The notes under the pieces are model-generated. The model was given only the letters and a program-made list of their open reading frames with translations, was not told the origin of the DNA and did not search any database. A DNA stretch of 64,000 nt from Heligmosomoides polygyrus polygyrus (taxonomy: Eukaryota; Nematoda; Chromadorea; Rhabditida; Heligmosomidae): positions 66,312,643-66,376,642 of the forward strand of contig OX377202.1 in assembly GCA_947396885.1 (NCBI GenBank), in the 5' to 3' direction. The translations under genes and the position numbers were made by a program. How positions within the stretch are numbered: the stretch's first letter is position 1; the number at the start of each line of letters is the position of its first letter. Below, in pieces: positions 20,606 through 31,424 of this stretch.

Positions 20606-22693
20606 TCTGAAACAATACTCTTCAAAGTTTTAAGTTCTATTTGCTAATGGTGGTTTAATCGTTTGGATTGCAATTGGGCGCGTTAGAAAAGCTCAACTTA
20701 GCAAAATTGGTCAGAAGTGGAAGAAGCTAATGAAACACTACCTTGAACTGTGACCTGATTTCAGTGCTTGTAATATGGGAACTTAGGTATAAAGAGACAG
20801 AGAGAAAGAGCACAACATAGACTAGTTCTTCCATGCATGGACACCTATATGTAGTAGAAGCCTTCCAAGGGATGAGAACGTAGCAACAAGGCGACAAAAA
20901 GTTATGTTAGGCGCTGTGTGTTCAGCCATGAATAAGATATGCAGTAAGGGTTTGAGCAATCAGAAGCGGTTCCACTAATGTGCAGAAAGGTGTTTTTTGT
21001 TGAAGGAAAGCAAGAAGTTGTGCGAAAACCTAACGCCTTCCTCACCAGATGAAAGAGCCCGGTGTCCGATAAAGCAATTGTCACCAGGCAACTGATGTTG
21101 AGATGTGCACACGCTTCCCCGAACAGTTCTCGAGGACGACGAGCGCACAGGAAGAACAAGCGCCTCGTGGAGCGGCATCGGCGCTCCCGGCCCAAGTGGA
21201 GCTGCTCGCTCGGAGGCCAACGATACAACCAGGAAGACGTAAGGAGAGAGGTCAACCTCGGCGAAGCAAAGGCAGGACTTGTGGCGGCATTGGTGCACTC
21301 GTCGCTTCCCTTTACGACTAGGCTCGCACCACATGAACCTTCAGCTGTCGCCCCCGCACAAATATACTGGGATAGCTCACCTGTGAAGGGCATGACTGTG
21401 CCGCATAAATTTTGACTTCTGAAGTTGGAGATCGCCTCTTAGAACAGTGGACATTTCACCTTCATTCAAGCTGTAGCCCCAGAAGGATCTCTAGTAAATC
21501 TCTTGCAAACAATTACGCGTCTAGACCACTTAGCGGGAAATAATCTATTAGAAAACGGAGAATAAGTAAGTTGGTAGTTTGGTGCTCAACTCACTGCAAT
21601 TCATAGCAACAACTAGACAAACCAGCAGCACCCTAGGAGTAACTCGAGGGATGGAACAAAAAGTGTGGCTTGAAAAGAGGTCGCGAAACGAACCACCGGA
21701 TTCGTTGACATCTCGTAACCTTAATTTTTCAATCTAGTAGGAATGAAATAAACTCTAGCTACAGGAAAAAAAGAAAAAAGGAATCAGCGACGCCCAGCAC
21801 AACGCTACTGAAATCGACTACCGTGAAACTACAATATGGTGAGCAGCTGCTCCAAAAATTGGTTTATTGTGGATGGTGGATATCATTTAAATACCGGTTA
21901 GGCAACATATACTGCCCGATGCTGCAGCTGAGCCGCAAAATTCTCTTCTATATAGATCGAGGGACAAAGATCTGGGCGCTAGTGGCACAACGTGTAGGAG
22001 AAGTCGTTACACCTGGCTTGTCTGCGAAGGAAAACACCAACTATTCATTGACTGACCAGCCCAGTGTACTTGAGGCAACTGAGTATGCAGATAATGAAAA
22101 CGACGATTTCGCTCATTCCTATGTCCACCAGGCAGCATCAGTGAATGGATTCCGTTCTCTCGCTAGAATAAGCTTATTCAACGAGTTCTAACTAACGAAA
22201 CGAGCCGTAATCTTCGAGCTGCCTTCACAACAGCGCCCGGGTGGTAATAACTAGTAAAAGTGGAGCGTTCTGAGCCAACGATCGTTGTGTTGTTCTCATC
22301 AGTGATGAAAAACAAAGTGTTGGGCCATCTGCAATCAGAGGACGGTAATGTGAAGTGCTTATAAATATCAATTACAGGGACAAATGAATTATTAAAGAAC
22401 TGTCTCCCCGAGTAGCCTTTGACGCCATGTACCAGCAAAAACCAAGAAGGTTAGCAATATTCATCCAACAACATCCGTCTTCTCGTTAAACTGAACGTTT
22501 TTGGGAAACCCCACAGAAGATTAGTTGTTGCTTCTTTGCTTCCATTATTAGACATGATGACATTAATATCTTGGCACCAACTGGAACAAGATTGGTCGCG
22601 TGAGGACACCCTCCCACCATTAAGTGCTTATGTCGGAATAGAGGCCATTATGTGCGGCTTTGGATACTGGATAGGATTCAGTCATCTACAATA
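20606..22693. other. Unassigned stretch with a CpG-rich open region
   Basis: The segment 20975-21415 is CpG-rich and open in several frames on both strands (163, 119 and 117 codons). The plus frame is Arg-rich without a domain I know. No splice pattern was established. Nothing was recognised in the rest. Confidence 0.3.
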
Positions 22694-23494
22694 CTGGCCT
22701 TAACTTTTGTTCTTTGGGCGGAAAAGAGAAGAAAAAACGCCTTTTCCGCCGCTTTTCTGTGGCGCTCTTCAAATTGAGTGCATTGCAAATTAAAGCACAT
22801 ATTCGTAATCAGCACCGAGCCCTCTTCCCGATGAGCTGCAAAGCGCATAGCGAGCGCCTGAAAAATAGTTTAGTGACCTAATTTCTGTCTGGCGGGGCTG
22901 ACCTCCTCGTCTTTGCAGTTAGCCGCACACTTTTTGCATGATTGAAATGAATACAAAATCGTTTCTTTGAAGAAAGAAACACAGATATTTGGAGGTCTAT
23001 GAAAACACCTTATAGTCCTCAATAGGTGAAATTTCGACTAGGCTGGAAGACATTTTGGCCATGTAGTTACGAAGCAAACTCACCCAAATGCTAACTGAGT
23101 GCCACCTGAAAAGTTGTTCGAAAACGGAAAATTTGTCTATGAGAGCATTCCCCAATTAATTCTGAATTGAAGGGTGGTTCGATTTCAAATTTTGGTTCGT
23201 TGGAACCGGTTTATTACGAGTGAAATGTCCAGTAGCCCTGATCGGGACCCAGATTAGTTCGGGAGCCAGTCCACTCTCCTGCCTCTGTGACCCCTCGCGC
23301 CATCTGAGGACGCCGCACATCGCCTAAATAGAGTCTTCACACTTCCGGTGTCGCGGCGTCATACTGATCCTTCCGAACGAGGGTGGAGTAGAGTACGCGG
23401 CGTACACCAAATAAGGTTCGGATAACTACGACCTCTCCCTTTTATTTAACATGCTTGTATTTTCTATTTCGTGTTCTCGCCATCCTACTAGAAA

Positions 23495-23510
23495 CATATC
23501 TTTCATATTT
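23495..23510. repeat. Target-site duplication, left copy
   Basis: CATATCTTTCATATTT, identical over 16 bases to 24269-24284. Confidence 0.95.
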
Positions 23511-24268
23511 CTTCTTCTTCTTCTTCTTCAGCGTTTGCCCCGCTCCGTGGCGGGGTCCGCTCTCCTGGTGTCATGACGGCACCTTTCCCGATCCAGCGCT
23601 AGATCAGGGTGGACACCAGCTACTTTCAAGTCCATATGTAACGTATCAGCCCAGCGCTGCTTCGGGCGCCCTCTAGGCCGCTTTCCTATTACCTCGAAGT
23701 TAAGGCCTATCTTGCGGACGCTGTCTTCCCTTCCACGCAGAACGTGTCCGTGCCATTGTAAGCGAGCTTCGCGCATCTTGTCAGCTATCGGTGCGACACC
23801 GAACTTCTGCCGAATGACATCGTTTCGGATGCGCGTGACTCCAGCCGTCCAGCGCAGCATCTTCGTCTCCATGACGCTGAGGCGCGTTTTAACTTCCTTA
23901 GTGGCAGGCCAACACTCAGCACCGTACATCGCTACTGGCCGGACGACTGTCCTGTAGATCTTCGACTTAAAGCGCTCTGGTATCATCTTGTCGCAGAGCA
24001 CGCCAGTTAACGAGCACCACTTGGACCAAGCTGCACTCACGCGTAAATTCACTTCGACCATCAGTTTGACGACGTGAGTGCTGATCCCAGATACTTGAAG
24101 ATCGAAGTGCGTGGAAGCTCGATGCCGCTAACCTTGATGGATCTGGACTCGCTAACGTCAATATACGTGAACTGGAATGCACCATGTGATGTGACATGGG
24201 TGTTCGTAGGCCGGCCTGTCACAAGGGCCTGTCGCCTGCAATCGAATGTCCGTGTTTGGCTTAGCTCG
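23511..24268 (-). mobile_element. Internally deleted RTE (family A, copy 3) with both ends
   Basis: A 758-bp minus-strand element between perfect 16-bp target duplications. Its first about 85 bases (24268 to about 24183) match the 5' leader of the long copy at 13570-13660 (shared GTGATGTGACATGGGTGTTC). It then jumps to the C-terminal RT region and runs to the usual GAA-repeat 3' end. About 2.3 kb of endonuclease and RT, YADD box included, are missing. The target duplication shows the deleted form itself was inserted. Confidence 0.93.
23528..24061 (-). pseudogene. RTE C-terminal domain only
   Basis: 177 codons from LRVSAAWSKWCSLTGVLC to ADPATERGKR. It holds RMLRW-type and HGHVLRGREDS blocks and GKRPRGRPKQRWAD but none of the catalytic RT motifs. 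A three-residue loss (LDR before IRND) relative to the 1624-2628 copy is visible. Confidence 0.85.
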
Positions 24269-24284
24269 CATATCTTTCATATTT
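24269..24284. repeat. Target-site duplication, right copy
   Basis: CATATCTTTCATATTT, pairing with 23495-23510. Confidence 0.95.
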
Positions 24285-24597
24285 ATTTATTTTTTATCTA
24301 TTTTCAAGGCGTTTCACTAAAATGTTGCTTCTGTCGCGCGTAACGTAGTCTTAAGGAACACCAGACGCGTCTCGTGCGTTTCCATTGCGTAGTTTGCATG
24401 GTGGTAGAACGCGTGGCGCGCCACAGTATCATAAGCATAATGGGGTGGGAAGGGTAGAATGTATGGCGCATCCTAGTGACATTGAATAGAGACCATTCTC
24501 ATGTCTGAGCGTTTAAGCTAACAGTTGACCTAAGGCCTCATTCATGCTACTCACTTTGTTTTCGACACTGAGAGGAATTAAGGTATGGCAAAGGATT

Positions 24598-24680
24598 AAG
24601 GATGACATATTGCTTCATTGAATTCCCTTTTTAGAATGCGTCACGAACTCTACTTCCGCGTTATTTAGCTCCCCAATGCG
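24598..24680 (-). mobile_element. SINE1 3' fragment
   Basis: Tail AAGGATTAAGGATGACA, then TTCATTGAATTCCC and AATGCGTCACGAACTCTACTT, matching the 3' end of SINE1. Confidence 0.55.
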
Positions 24681-25411
24681 CACCACCAATGCTAAAAATT
24701 TAGAACCGGAATTTCAATCGATGTGAAGTATTGAATTGAAAACATAAATGAAGCAAATAAGAATCCACAAGGTATTGATAAAATGTGCACTAAAAGAAAT
24801 AAACGGAAGAAAATGTCAAGATATCTTAAAAAGTCTAACCCCTGGACCACACCAACTCTACGGCGTTTGGGAGGATCTATAATACACCGCGATATGGGAA
24901 GTGTGAAGACTGTGGTTAGGCGATTTACGGCGTCCTCAGATGACGCGATGGGTCACAAGGGCAGGCAAGGGGACTGACTCCAGAACTAATTCGCGTCCCG
25001 ACCAGGGATATTAGACATATGACTCGGAACAAACTGGTCAAATGAACGAAAAATTGAAATCAAACCACCGTTTAAATCAGGTTTAACTAATGAATGCACA
25101 CGTTGACTATTTTCCAATTTTTAACAAACTTTTAGGTGACATTCAACCCAAAATTTGAGTGAGATTGCTGCGTAACTGAACGACTAAGATGTCTTCTAGC
25201 TCCGTCGAAATCTCATCTGTGATGGACCATAAGGACTTTTCACAGGTCTTCAAATCCCTGTGTTTCTTTCTATAAAGAAATGCTTTTATAGATCCTGAAT
25301 ATATGCTTCGTTTTACAGTGCGCTCAATTTGAAGAGCGCTACAGGAAAGCGGCGGAAAAGGCGTTTTTTTTTTCGCTTATTCCGCCCAAAGACCAAAAGT
25401 TAAGGCCGGTA

Positions 25412-26160
25412 ATGTACTAGAAATATTCCTTCGTTCTACGAGTATCGAGATACAAGTCACTTTTAACTTTTCTTTCGCTTTCCCTGAGGAATCGGTTTGA
25501 ATAATAAAGACAGTAATGGTCAATATGCTAAAGGTTAAAACGTGCCCCAATGCCCAACTTGGGCGCTCTTTTAGCAAAAGATGTCGTTGCCGTTTTGATG
25601 TCAGTGGATGGCTTTTTGATGATTGAACTTATTTGAAATAGATCAACTAATTCCAGTTCTCAACGAATAACAAATGAATTCCATGATTGACTATTGTTAA
25701 GTCGTGGCATTCCGTGGATGATAGCTCTAAACTTCGAGCTATGGAGCCAAGATTGTTATGCAAAAAACAAAAGTGCTTGAAAAGTTACTCGCTCAAGAAC
25801 TGTTTCGAAAGCAGGAGTTTCATAAGTCACTAGGAGAAGAAGGCGAAATGGGGGAGATGCAACCCAAATAACCTTACGGAAGCAGTCAAGGAGCTGGTAA
25901 GTCACCGACGGATGGAGGCAGATTGGGTGAACAAGGCTCCCCTTCGGATCACCCCTTAACGACCCTTCCGCTGTCGTCCGCTGGGGCCACTGCGCAACCA
26001 TGGCTTAGCTGCCCAACACTGTATTTATTTATTTATCGACTAGCACAAACATGCGCGTGAACACGCATCAAAACAACAACAAGCAGATGGAACATCCAGC
26101 TGGACGTGAACACCCTGAATGTGGAAATTTATGTACCTGTTAAGACCATCCACGTGCTCC
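25412..26160. other. Unassigned stretch
   Basis: No gene or repeat recognised beyond weak SINE-like similarity near 25880-25940 (AGGAGCTGGTAAGTCACCGA). Confidence 0.3.
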
Positions 26161-26164
26161 TTGA

Positions 26165-26262
26165 CGCTCACCCAAATCGGTTCTTGAACATTCCACCGTT
26201 TGCAAACTCCGCCACCTCTACCACTGAGCCATTCGCGTTGGCAGCTTGCAGTCCCCCATAAA
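26165..26262 (-). repeat. tRNA-like sequence, possible SINE head
   Basis: Minus strand shows GAATGGCTCAGTGGTAGAG, a full box A, and ATGTTCAAGAACC, a fair box B, 35-40 bases apart. The body does not fold as a clean tRNA. tRNA pseudogene or SINE. Confidence 0.45.
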
Positions 26263-26504
26263 CTATCAGTGAAAGCAATGAATGTTGACCTCCTGAGACC
26301 AGCACAGCCAATGCCATTCGAGGATGATCTAGTGACGTAAGCCTCGCCTCAAAGTGCTGACTTAATCCTGAACACCTCCCTAGCTGAAGTTGTAAGGAAA
26401 ACGCAGAGGCAGAAACTGTTTTTCAAACGATACGTTTTCCGTATGTGTCTTCTGAGACGAAACGTTCTTGAAATGAGGGGAACTGCGTGTTGGTCGAAAC
26501 TCTC

Positions 26505-26616
26505 AGGCCTATGTTATACTTCGACGACACTGTTGTCGGCTACAGTTTTACGAGGGCTGCTACGCACTGCGTAGCAGCTCGCCCAGCACAGCGTCGCCGA
26601 AGTATAGCATAGGCCT
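26505..26616. mobile_element. MITE with AGGCCTATGTTATACTTC ends, copy 2
   Basis: 112-bp hairpin element. Arms AGGCCTATGTTATACTTCG and (reversed) AGGCCTATGCTATACTTCG continue into GCGACG. Inner GCTACGCACTGCGTAGC is a second short palindrome. Terminal 16 bases match the MITE at 3208-3368 while the interior does not. Confidence 0.8.
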
Positions 26617-26779
26617 TCTACATAGAGAAAGGTGGACTGTTTAGCAAGAAAGACATGGTGTGTCATCCGGACAAGGACGGGTTGGAAATTGCGAAATCGT
26701 TCAGAAACTCACTGCGTTCAGCTCTATTCTTGAACATTCTCTTTGGCGTTATACTGCTAATAAGGAAAGGATACTAGTT

Positions 26780-27060
26780 GACCATGGAACCTTGAGATGA
26801 GATGCATATCACGGGATGCGGCTTCGAACGCTGATTCCAAACGTGTGTTCCGTTTCTGCTGTGCGTATCTGTGAACGGAGTTATGGAGAATTTCCAGCAT
26901 GGCTCCATTGCCCTCCATTGCCCCCCCCTAGCTGCCCGCTGAGTGGACGAATCACAAAAGGACGAGCCCGAGTAGCCTGGAACGCGGACGTGCGCTCGGT
27001 GACGCATGGTTCGCCACGGAGCACGAAAATTTGCCATTGTTCAAGCTTCTCAACTAGAAC
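26780..27060 (+). repeat. Dispersed repeat R1, copy 2 with extra 3' part
   Basis: Matches 2706-2885. The distal part (26984-27058, GCGGACGTGCGCTCGGTGAC to CAAGCTTCTCAACTAG) matches the reverse of 28376-28450. Confidence 0.75.
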
Positions 27061-27584
27061 GGACCACCGGAGGGATGTGACACGATAGAGAACTCGTGGA
27101 AGAGACACCCTAAGCATAAGAGGCTCTTTTGGGTCGCTATTTCATCCTGTTTTCTCCTTTTTAGGATAATTCTCTAGTTACTGAGTCAAAATCTTATCTG
27201 AATCGCACTGTTTCCCCCGATTCTCCCGACTTTTTCTCAGTTCATTTTGCAGTTCGAGTTTCATGCAACCAAGAAGCATACGGTTAACATATGCCCCTAG
27301 TTTTTTCTTGTAAAGATAATTAATTATAAATCCAGAGAATGTGAGTGGAGTATTCAAGTTTTTGTTCATTCCCTCACCCCTCCCTCCACCACAATAAAAA
27401 CTTACAAACACTTCCTTCCGAAACTAAAAAATGTAACCCATTTCTTGCTTCGAATTTTCCTCACCAGATTCTTGACTGTTTCCCCTCACTCATTTGAAAT
27501 GGATTGATTGTGATTCCAGGCGCACTTTGTTAACAATCGCTCACACTTCTCTAACAGGAGACACCATCCTCATCTTATGTCTCC
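27061..27584. other. Unassigned stretch
   Basis: A+T-rich; nothing recognised. Confidence 0.3.
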
Positions 27585-27953
27585 TTCTTCTTCTACGCGG
27601 TCAACGTCGCCGGTTCATACTTTCGCGCTCTAGCGCGCCCAGCAGCAAGACGCGGCCACCACGCGCGTATGACGTCTCCAGCCGTCCCTGTCGGAAGCAT
27701 TCGAACCGCGACAACTCGTCCAATTTCGTCGCACACCGCGCGCGTCATCTTGGGCGTTCGTTCGGAGTTGTAATTATCTCTGCCCCGGAGGACCCCCCCT
27801 GGTGTCGCGCACGGCGTGCGACGAAATTGGACGAGTTTTCGAGGTCCGACTGCTTCCGAAAGAGGTGGCTAGTGACGTGATACCCGCGCGGAAGCCGCGC
27901 CTTGATGTTGGGCCTGTGCTAGAGAGTGACACCGTGCTTCCTCGTAGAAGAAA
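27585..27953. mobile_element. Foldback element with about 170-bp arms
   Basis: Outer arms TCCTTCTTCTTCTACG and (reversed) TCCTTTCTTCTACGAGG. Inner arms share CTCGTCCAATTTCGTCGCAC (27716, and reversed at 27812-27838). The middle is a short G+C-rich loop. No target duplication was settled. Pairing is imperfect over the outer 100 bp. Confidence 0.7.
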
Positions 27954-28375
27954 GGAAGTATTTGGATGAGACACGTCTGATGTCTCCTGGTAGGGAATTC
28001 TATGCTCTTCTATGTAATATTAAATGCATATTGTCATTCTATTGTTGCTCAATAGTCGTGCTGATGCTAGGTGACAACAATGAGACGCTCGCTGAAGAAT
28101 TTGGCGACGATGCTCTCATCTTATTCACTGTATCAATAGCCAGCGCTATAGCCTGTGCTGAGAACTATTTTATAAGAACCCCTGTGTTCGCACAAATTCA
28201 TCTCGAATTGGCCGGTGACGTTTAGGGATTTCAAGACTCATTTACGCGTATTCAAAGTGGACAAGTGGATGAAATTAGACGGCCGAACGGCCCGACCCCG
28301 TTCATACTTGTCCTATATGCTACGACAACGCCCTGTTTCCAGTCCTTACAAACTGTGGACGTCAAGAAACTAGTA
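27954..28375. other. Unassigned stretch
   Basis: A 99-codon plus frame (27926-28225) has no recognisable motif. Confidence 0.3.
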
Positions 28376-28450
28376 GAGAAGCTTGAACACTGGTAAAATT
28401 CCGTGCTTTGCGGCTAACCATGCGTCACCGAGCGCACGTCCGCATTTTAG
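28376..28450 (-). repeat. R1 distal segment, inverted
   Basis: Reverse complement of 26984-27058, including GCGTCACCGAGCGCACGTCC. Confidence 0.75.
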
Positions 28451-28499
28451 CGCCAAGAGGTCGCATGCGGCTAGCGCGCGACGTCGCGTTGGAGTTACG

Positions 28500-28618
28500 T
28501 CCTGGAGCCAGCTACGGGCGCTGTGGTGGGGGTAGAGGAGCGGCGTCACGAGATAGGGTGGTTTATGGTCCGACTCCCCTGTGATGCAGGGTTTTTGCAC
28601 TTCCTAGAAACATCTGGC
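28500..28618 (+). mobile_element. tRNA-like SINE2, copy 2
   Basis: GGTAGAGGAGCGGCGTCACG, TATGGTCCGACTCC (box B-like) and GTGATGCAGGGTTTTTGCAC, ending CTGGCACGATC. Aligns throughout with 2886-3012; its box A (TGTGGTGGGGG) has lost the GCNNA core. Confidence 0.6.
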
Positions 28619-29311
28619 ACGATCAACTAATAATCTCTATGTCAAATCGCAACGAAAAACGTCGCTAGAAACGACTCGTCTTCATACTGACGCTTTCATA
28701 CTGGCACGGAGATCCAATTTAAATATAATTTTATGCATAGTTGCCTAAAACATGGCCAGAAGACAACCAATGCGTTACACTAGCAACTGTAAAATAACAT
28801 TACGAAGTGATTAGCTGTTGGCAACGACTGCAGCGGATAAGAAATGCATCAGTGCAGCAGCTGTAAGAGCAGTGCTCTACGATGTCAGTTGAGAAACTAA
28901 ATTGAATTGGTGTATTAAACGTCCCAGGTGATTGTGCAGGTATCTCGCAGCGTACCATGAGTACGTGAGAAAAGTTCTGAATTTTGGGGCAGAAAATTGA
29001 GGGCAAATGAGCGATGCAATTCGACGAATTAAGCCAAGGATATGAAGTGAGAACCTTATACCGTGTGTCAATACATGAGAGGCGAAACATTTGTACATGC
29101 TTTTGAATGGCAACTAGAAACATACGCCTAATAGTTGTATTTCTGATGTTGGCTGCTGGCCATCTTCTGCTCTTGCCTTGTAGGAACGCGTAAAGTAACG
29201 GCACTGTTCACCCACATATAACTATGGGTGGTAGGATCATGGTAATCAATTTCGCCCCAACTTCTCCATTTGACACACAGAACTTTGCCTAATCGTGGCG
29301 TCTCTTTAGAA
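28619..29311. other. Unassigned stretch
   Basis: Nothing recognised; longest frame 134 codons (28800-29204, minus) without motif. Confidence 0.3.
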
Positions 29312-29425
29312 AGTGCAAAAATTCCGCATCACAGTTGAGTCGAAACATAAACGTCCCCGTCTCACCAGGCCGCTCCTCCACCCTCTGCACCACCACTGCT
29401 CGGTCGGCAGCGCAGTTTCCATGCT
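29312..29425 (-). mobile_element. tRNA-like SINE2, copy 3
   Basis: Minus strand: ACTGCGCTGCCGACCGAGCA, TGGTGGTGCAGAGGGTGGAG, GTTTCGACTC and GTGATGCGG-TTTTTGCAC. It shares the pre-box-A segment with copy 1. Confidence 0.6.
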
Positions 29426-29431
29426 ACCTTC

Positions 29432-29432
<1 letters not shown>

Positions 29433-29502
<70 letters not shown>
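29433..29502. repeat. (TA)n microsatellite, 35 units
   Basis: Uninterrupted 70-bp TA run abutting the CAGTACCGG end at 29503, so the transposon apparently sits at a TA target. Confidence 0.97.
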
Positions 29503-29505
<3 letters not shown>

Positions 29506-29730
29506 TACCGGACGCGTCTTTTGAATAGACGCCGAAAAAACCGCACTTTTGCGGTTTTTGCGTCTTTTTGCTATAACTCGCCCGAAATTCATCCTTTTGA
29601 AAAACCAAGAGTATATTTGAGCTCAGGAGATCGAGTTCTATCGTTCGGTATACACATTTCATATGAAAGATTGTCAAAAATGGCCAAAATTGAAAACTCG
29701 CGCTCCATTGAGAAGGCCGGCCGCGGACTC
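29503..29730 (+). mobile_element. One end of a CAGTACCGG long-TIR element
   Basis: Begins CAGTACCGGACGCGTCTTTT, like the ends at 38477 and 40875. Subterminal GAGCTCAGGAGATCGAGTTC and GGTATACACATTT match GAGCTCAGCAGCTCGAGCTC and GGTATACAAATT at 38632-38670. The matching far end was not found. Confidence 0.7.
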
Positions 29731-30020
29731 TCGATATATCTCCCTCGATAGAGAGCCTTCGGGATATCTTGTTAAGAGGGATCTTGGGCCGCTTGTCGCA
29801 GGGCCATGTAGCGCGTCCCGGGTGGTGGATAGGGGAATTAAACGCGAACCAAATGCGACCGTGTACTGCCCAGAGACGCAGGTGGGATGCAGGGGATGGA
29901 CTCCTTGCTCCTGCTGTGTCGGGTCGACGAGTTCCTTGTGCGTGGGAGCGGCATGTTCGTGCACAATGTGCGTGGATGTGTTCGCGCATGTGCGGATTGT
30001 AACTGTGTCGGCCCGGCCAA
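29731..30020. other. Unassigned G+C-rich stretch
   Basis: Lies between the TIR relic and the RTE fragment. It might be RTE leader sequence, but no other copy in the window tests this. Confidence 0.3.
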
Positions 30021-30026
30021 AAGCTT

Positions 30027-31112
30027 GCACTCGGTAGACTGGAAGTGCATCTATCGCTTCGCTGACGACATCGTGCTCATAACACCGAGCATCAGCCAGG
30101 CGGAACGAATGCTGGCCGACTTCGATCGTGTATGTGGGAACGTTGGACTGCAGCTGAATTTTACGAAGACGATGTTCATGAGGAACGGATGGGTTTCTGA
30201 TGCCCCATTCTCGCTCAACGGAACGAACATCTCCAAATGCTCCAGCTATGTATGTGTATCTGGGTCGCGAAGTCAACATGGCCAACGACCTAGCACCAGA
30301 GCTGAGCAGGAGGAAAAGAGCGGCTTGGGGAGCTTTCAAGAGCGTCGAAGAAGTCGCGAAGAAGACGAAGAACGTCCGACTCCGTGTCCACCTATTTGAC
30401 TCCACTGTTCTTCCTTCCCTAAAGCCCTCCGCACACTTTTGCGGCAGCCGCGTACGCGGCAGAGGCCAGAACAGGCTTCCACTGCCGCGTGCTAGTGTTC
30501 ATGCGGCACTGTTCTCGCTCGCTCAATCACCAACGGGGCAATGCGGCAACAATGCTTTGAAGGATTACTGCCGCTGCCACCTCGTCTGCCGCTTCTGCCG
30601 CGTAGGCGGCATATCAGCGGCAGGCCGCGCGAGGCTTGTTTGCCACGGAGGGCTTAACATACGCTTCAGAGACCTGGGCTATACGAAAGCAGGATGAACA
30701 CGCGATCAGCGTCGCGCAGCGTGGAATCGAGAGGACGATGCTCGGAGTGACACGACTCACGCCAGTGAGAGAAGGCCTCCGGAGTTCCGAGCTTCGCCGA
30801 CGTTCGAAGATCAGAGACGCTGTCGCGTGGGCCAAGTTGTCGAAAATTAGGTGGGCCGGCCACGTAATGCGCGTCGCAGACACCCGCTGGACGAGAGCCA
30901 TCACCGACTGGATTCCGCGGGATGTCAAAAGAACACAAGGACGCCCACCAACGCGTTGGTCGGACCTTAAAGCCCTGAACGACCGATATGACGCTCTTCG
31001 TGTCCCTCCAGCGAGGAGGATCCATTGGACCACTCTGGCACGCGACAGGGACGAATGGAGACGCTGCTGGCACCCGCTCGAGCAATTCGATGATCAACGG
31101 GACGACAGGTGA
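30027..31112 (+). pseudogene. RTE-1-like reverse transcriptase, C-terminal part
   Basis: Starts VDWKCIYRFADDIVLITPS with the intact FADD box, continues LNFTKTMFMRNGW, then shifts frame at a TATGTATG duplication near 30250. It resumes as YVYLGREVNMANDLAPELS and RRKRAAWGAFKSVEEVAKK. The MITE interrupts it after FDSTVLPSL. Coding resumes at LTYASETWAIRKQDEHAIS and runs to RWAGHVMRV, RTQGRPPTRWSD and EQFDDQRDDR. YLGREI- and RWAGHVMR-type blocks are characteristic of RTE-1-like elements. One short deletion follows SDL (FFV missing). Confidence 0.88.
30423..30654. mobile_element. 232-bp MITE, AGCCCTCCG ends, TAA duplication
   Basis: Terminal repeats AGCCCTCCG and CGGAGGGCT. TAA at 30420-30422 and 30655-30657 is a 3-bp target duplication, as in PIF/Harbinger elements. 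The interior is rich in GCGGCA/TGCCGC. The related RT copy reads straight across this point (reversed CCCTAACATG at 62017-62027), so the site is confirmed empty there. Confidence 0.9.
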
Positions 31113-31424
31113 TACAGGTGATTGACAGTTTCCAACAGAACAAAGCGAGTGGGTTGTTGGTTGGGAGCGGCAACTTTGTAAAGAAATTCTGTGAAATTCT
31201 GAGCGAGAGTTGCTCGGCAACGTCCTCTTAAATAATACATAATTGGTATTGTGTGAGGGTGTCACTGCTTCGAGAAGTGGCAAATGACAGCTAAAGGCTA
31301 GGGGTGCTCGGGCAGAACAGTGGCTAGAATCCAGCCAGTACCATAGTAAAAGCAACACTATGATCAGCCTGCAATTGAATTGCAAAGACCCGATGCATTT
31401 GTCAGCACAACACGCAACTCCAGA
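31113..31424. other. Unassigned stretch
   Basis: Flank between the RTE 3' end and the MITE; nothing recognised. Confidence 0.3.

Larger units (their letters stand above)
22694..25409. mobile_element. Long-TIR DNA transposon, CYGGCCTTAAC ends
   Basis: Inverted arms of about 530-670 bp: left 22694-23360, right 24880-25409 reversed. Ends are CTGGCCTTAACTTTTG and CCGGCCTTAACTTTTGG, each with TA outside, suggesting a Tc1/mariner-type target. Arms share CGCCTTTTCCGCCGCTTT, GCGCTCTTCAAATTGAG and CATCTGAGGACGCCG. The left arm has an extra 160 bp near 22800-22960. No transposase was recognised, so it was probably mobilised in trans. An RTE derivative is nested at 23511-24268. Confidence 0.8.
30021..31112 (+). 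mobile_element. RTE-1-like retrotransposon fragment (family B, copy 1), split by a MITE
   Basis: 5'-truncated plus-strand LINE of about 0.86 kb once the 232-bp MITE is removed. It starts just before the catalytic box and ends in short tandem GGTGATACAGGTGATTG rather than poly(A). The minus-strand relative at 61516-63743 covers the same region and has the empty MITE site. No target duplication was found, so the 5' boundary is approximate. Confidence 0.88.

Noticed and set aside
20902..21415. Candidate host exon in a CpG-rich block
   Set aside because: Comparable frames on both strands, no domain, no established splice sites; kept only as an unassigned stretch.
29306..29989. 227-codon minus frame with a long Tyr-Ile repeat
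   Set aside because: It reads through the (TA)n microsatellite and a transposon end; the repeat peptide is a simple-sequence artefact.
29674..30405. 243-codon minus frame
   Set aside because: Antisense shadow of the RTE family B fragment.
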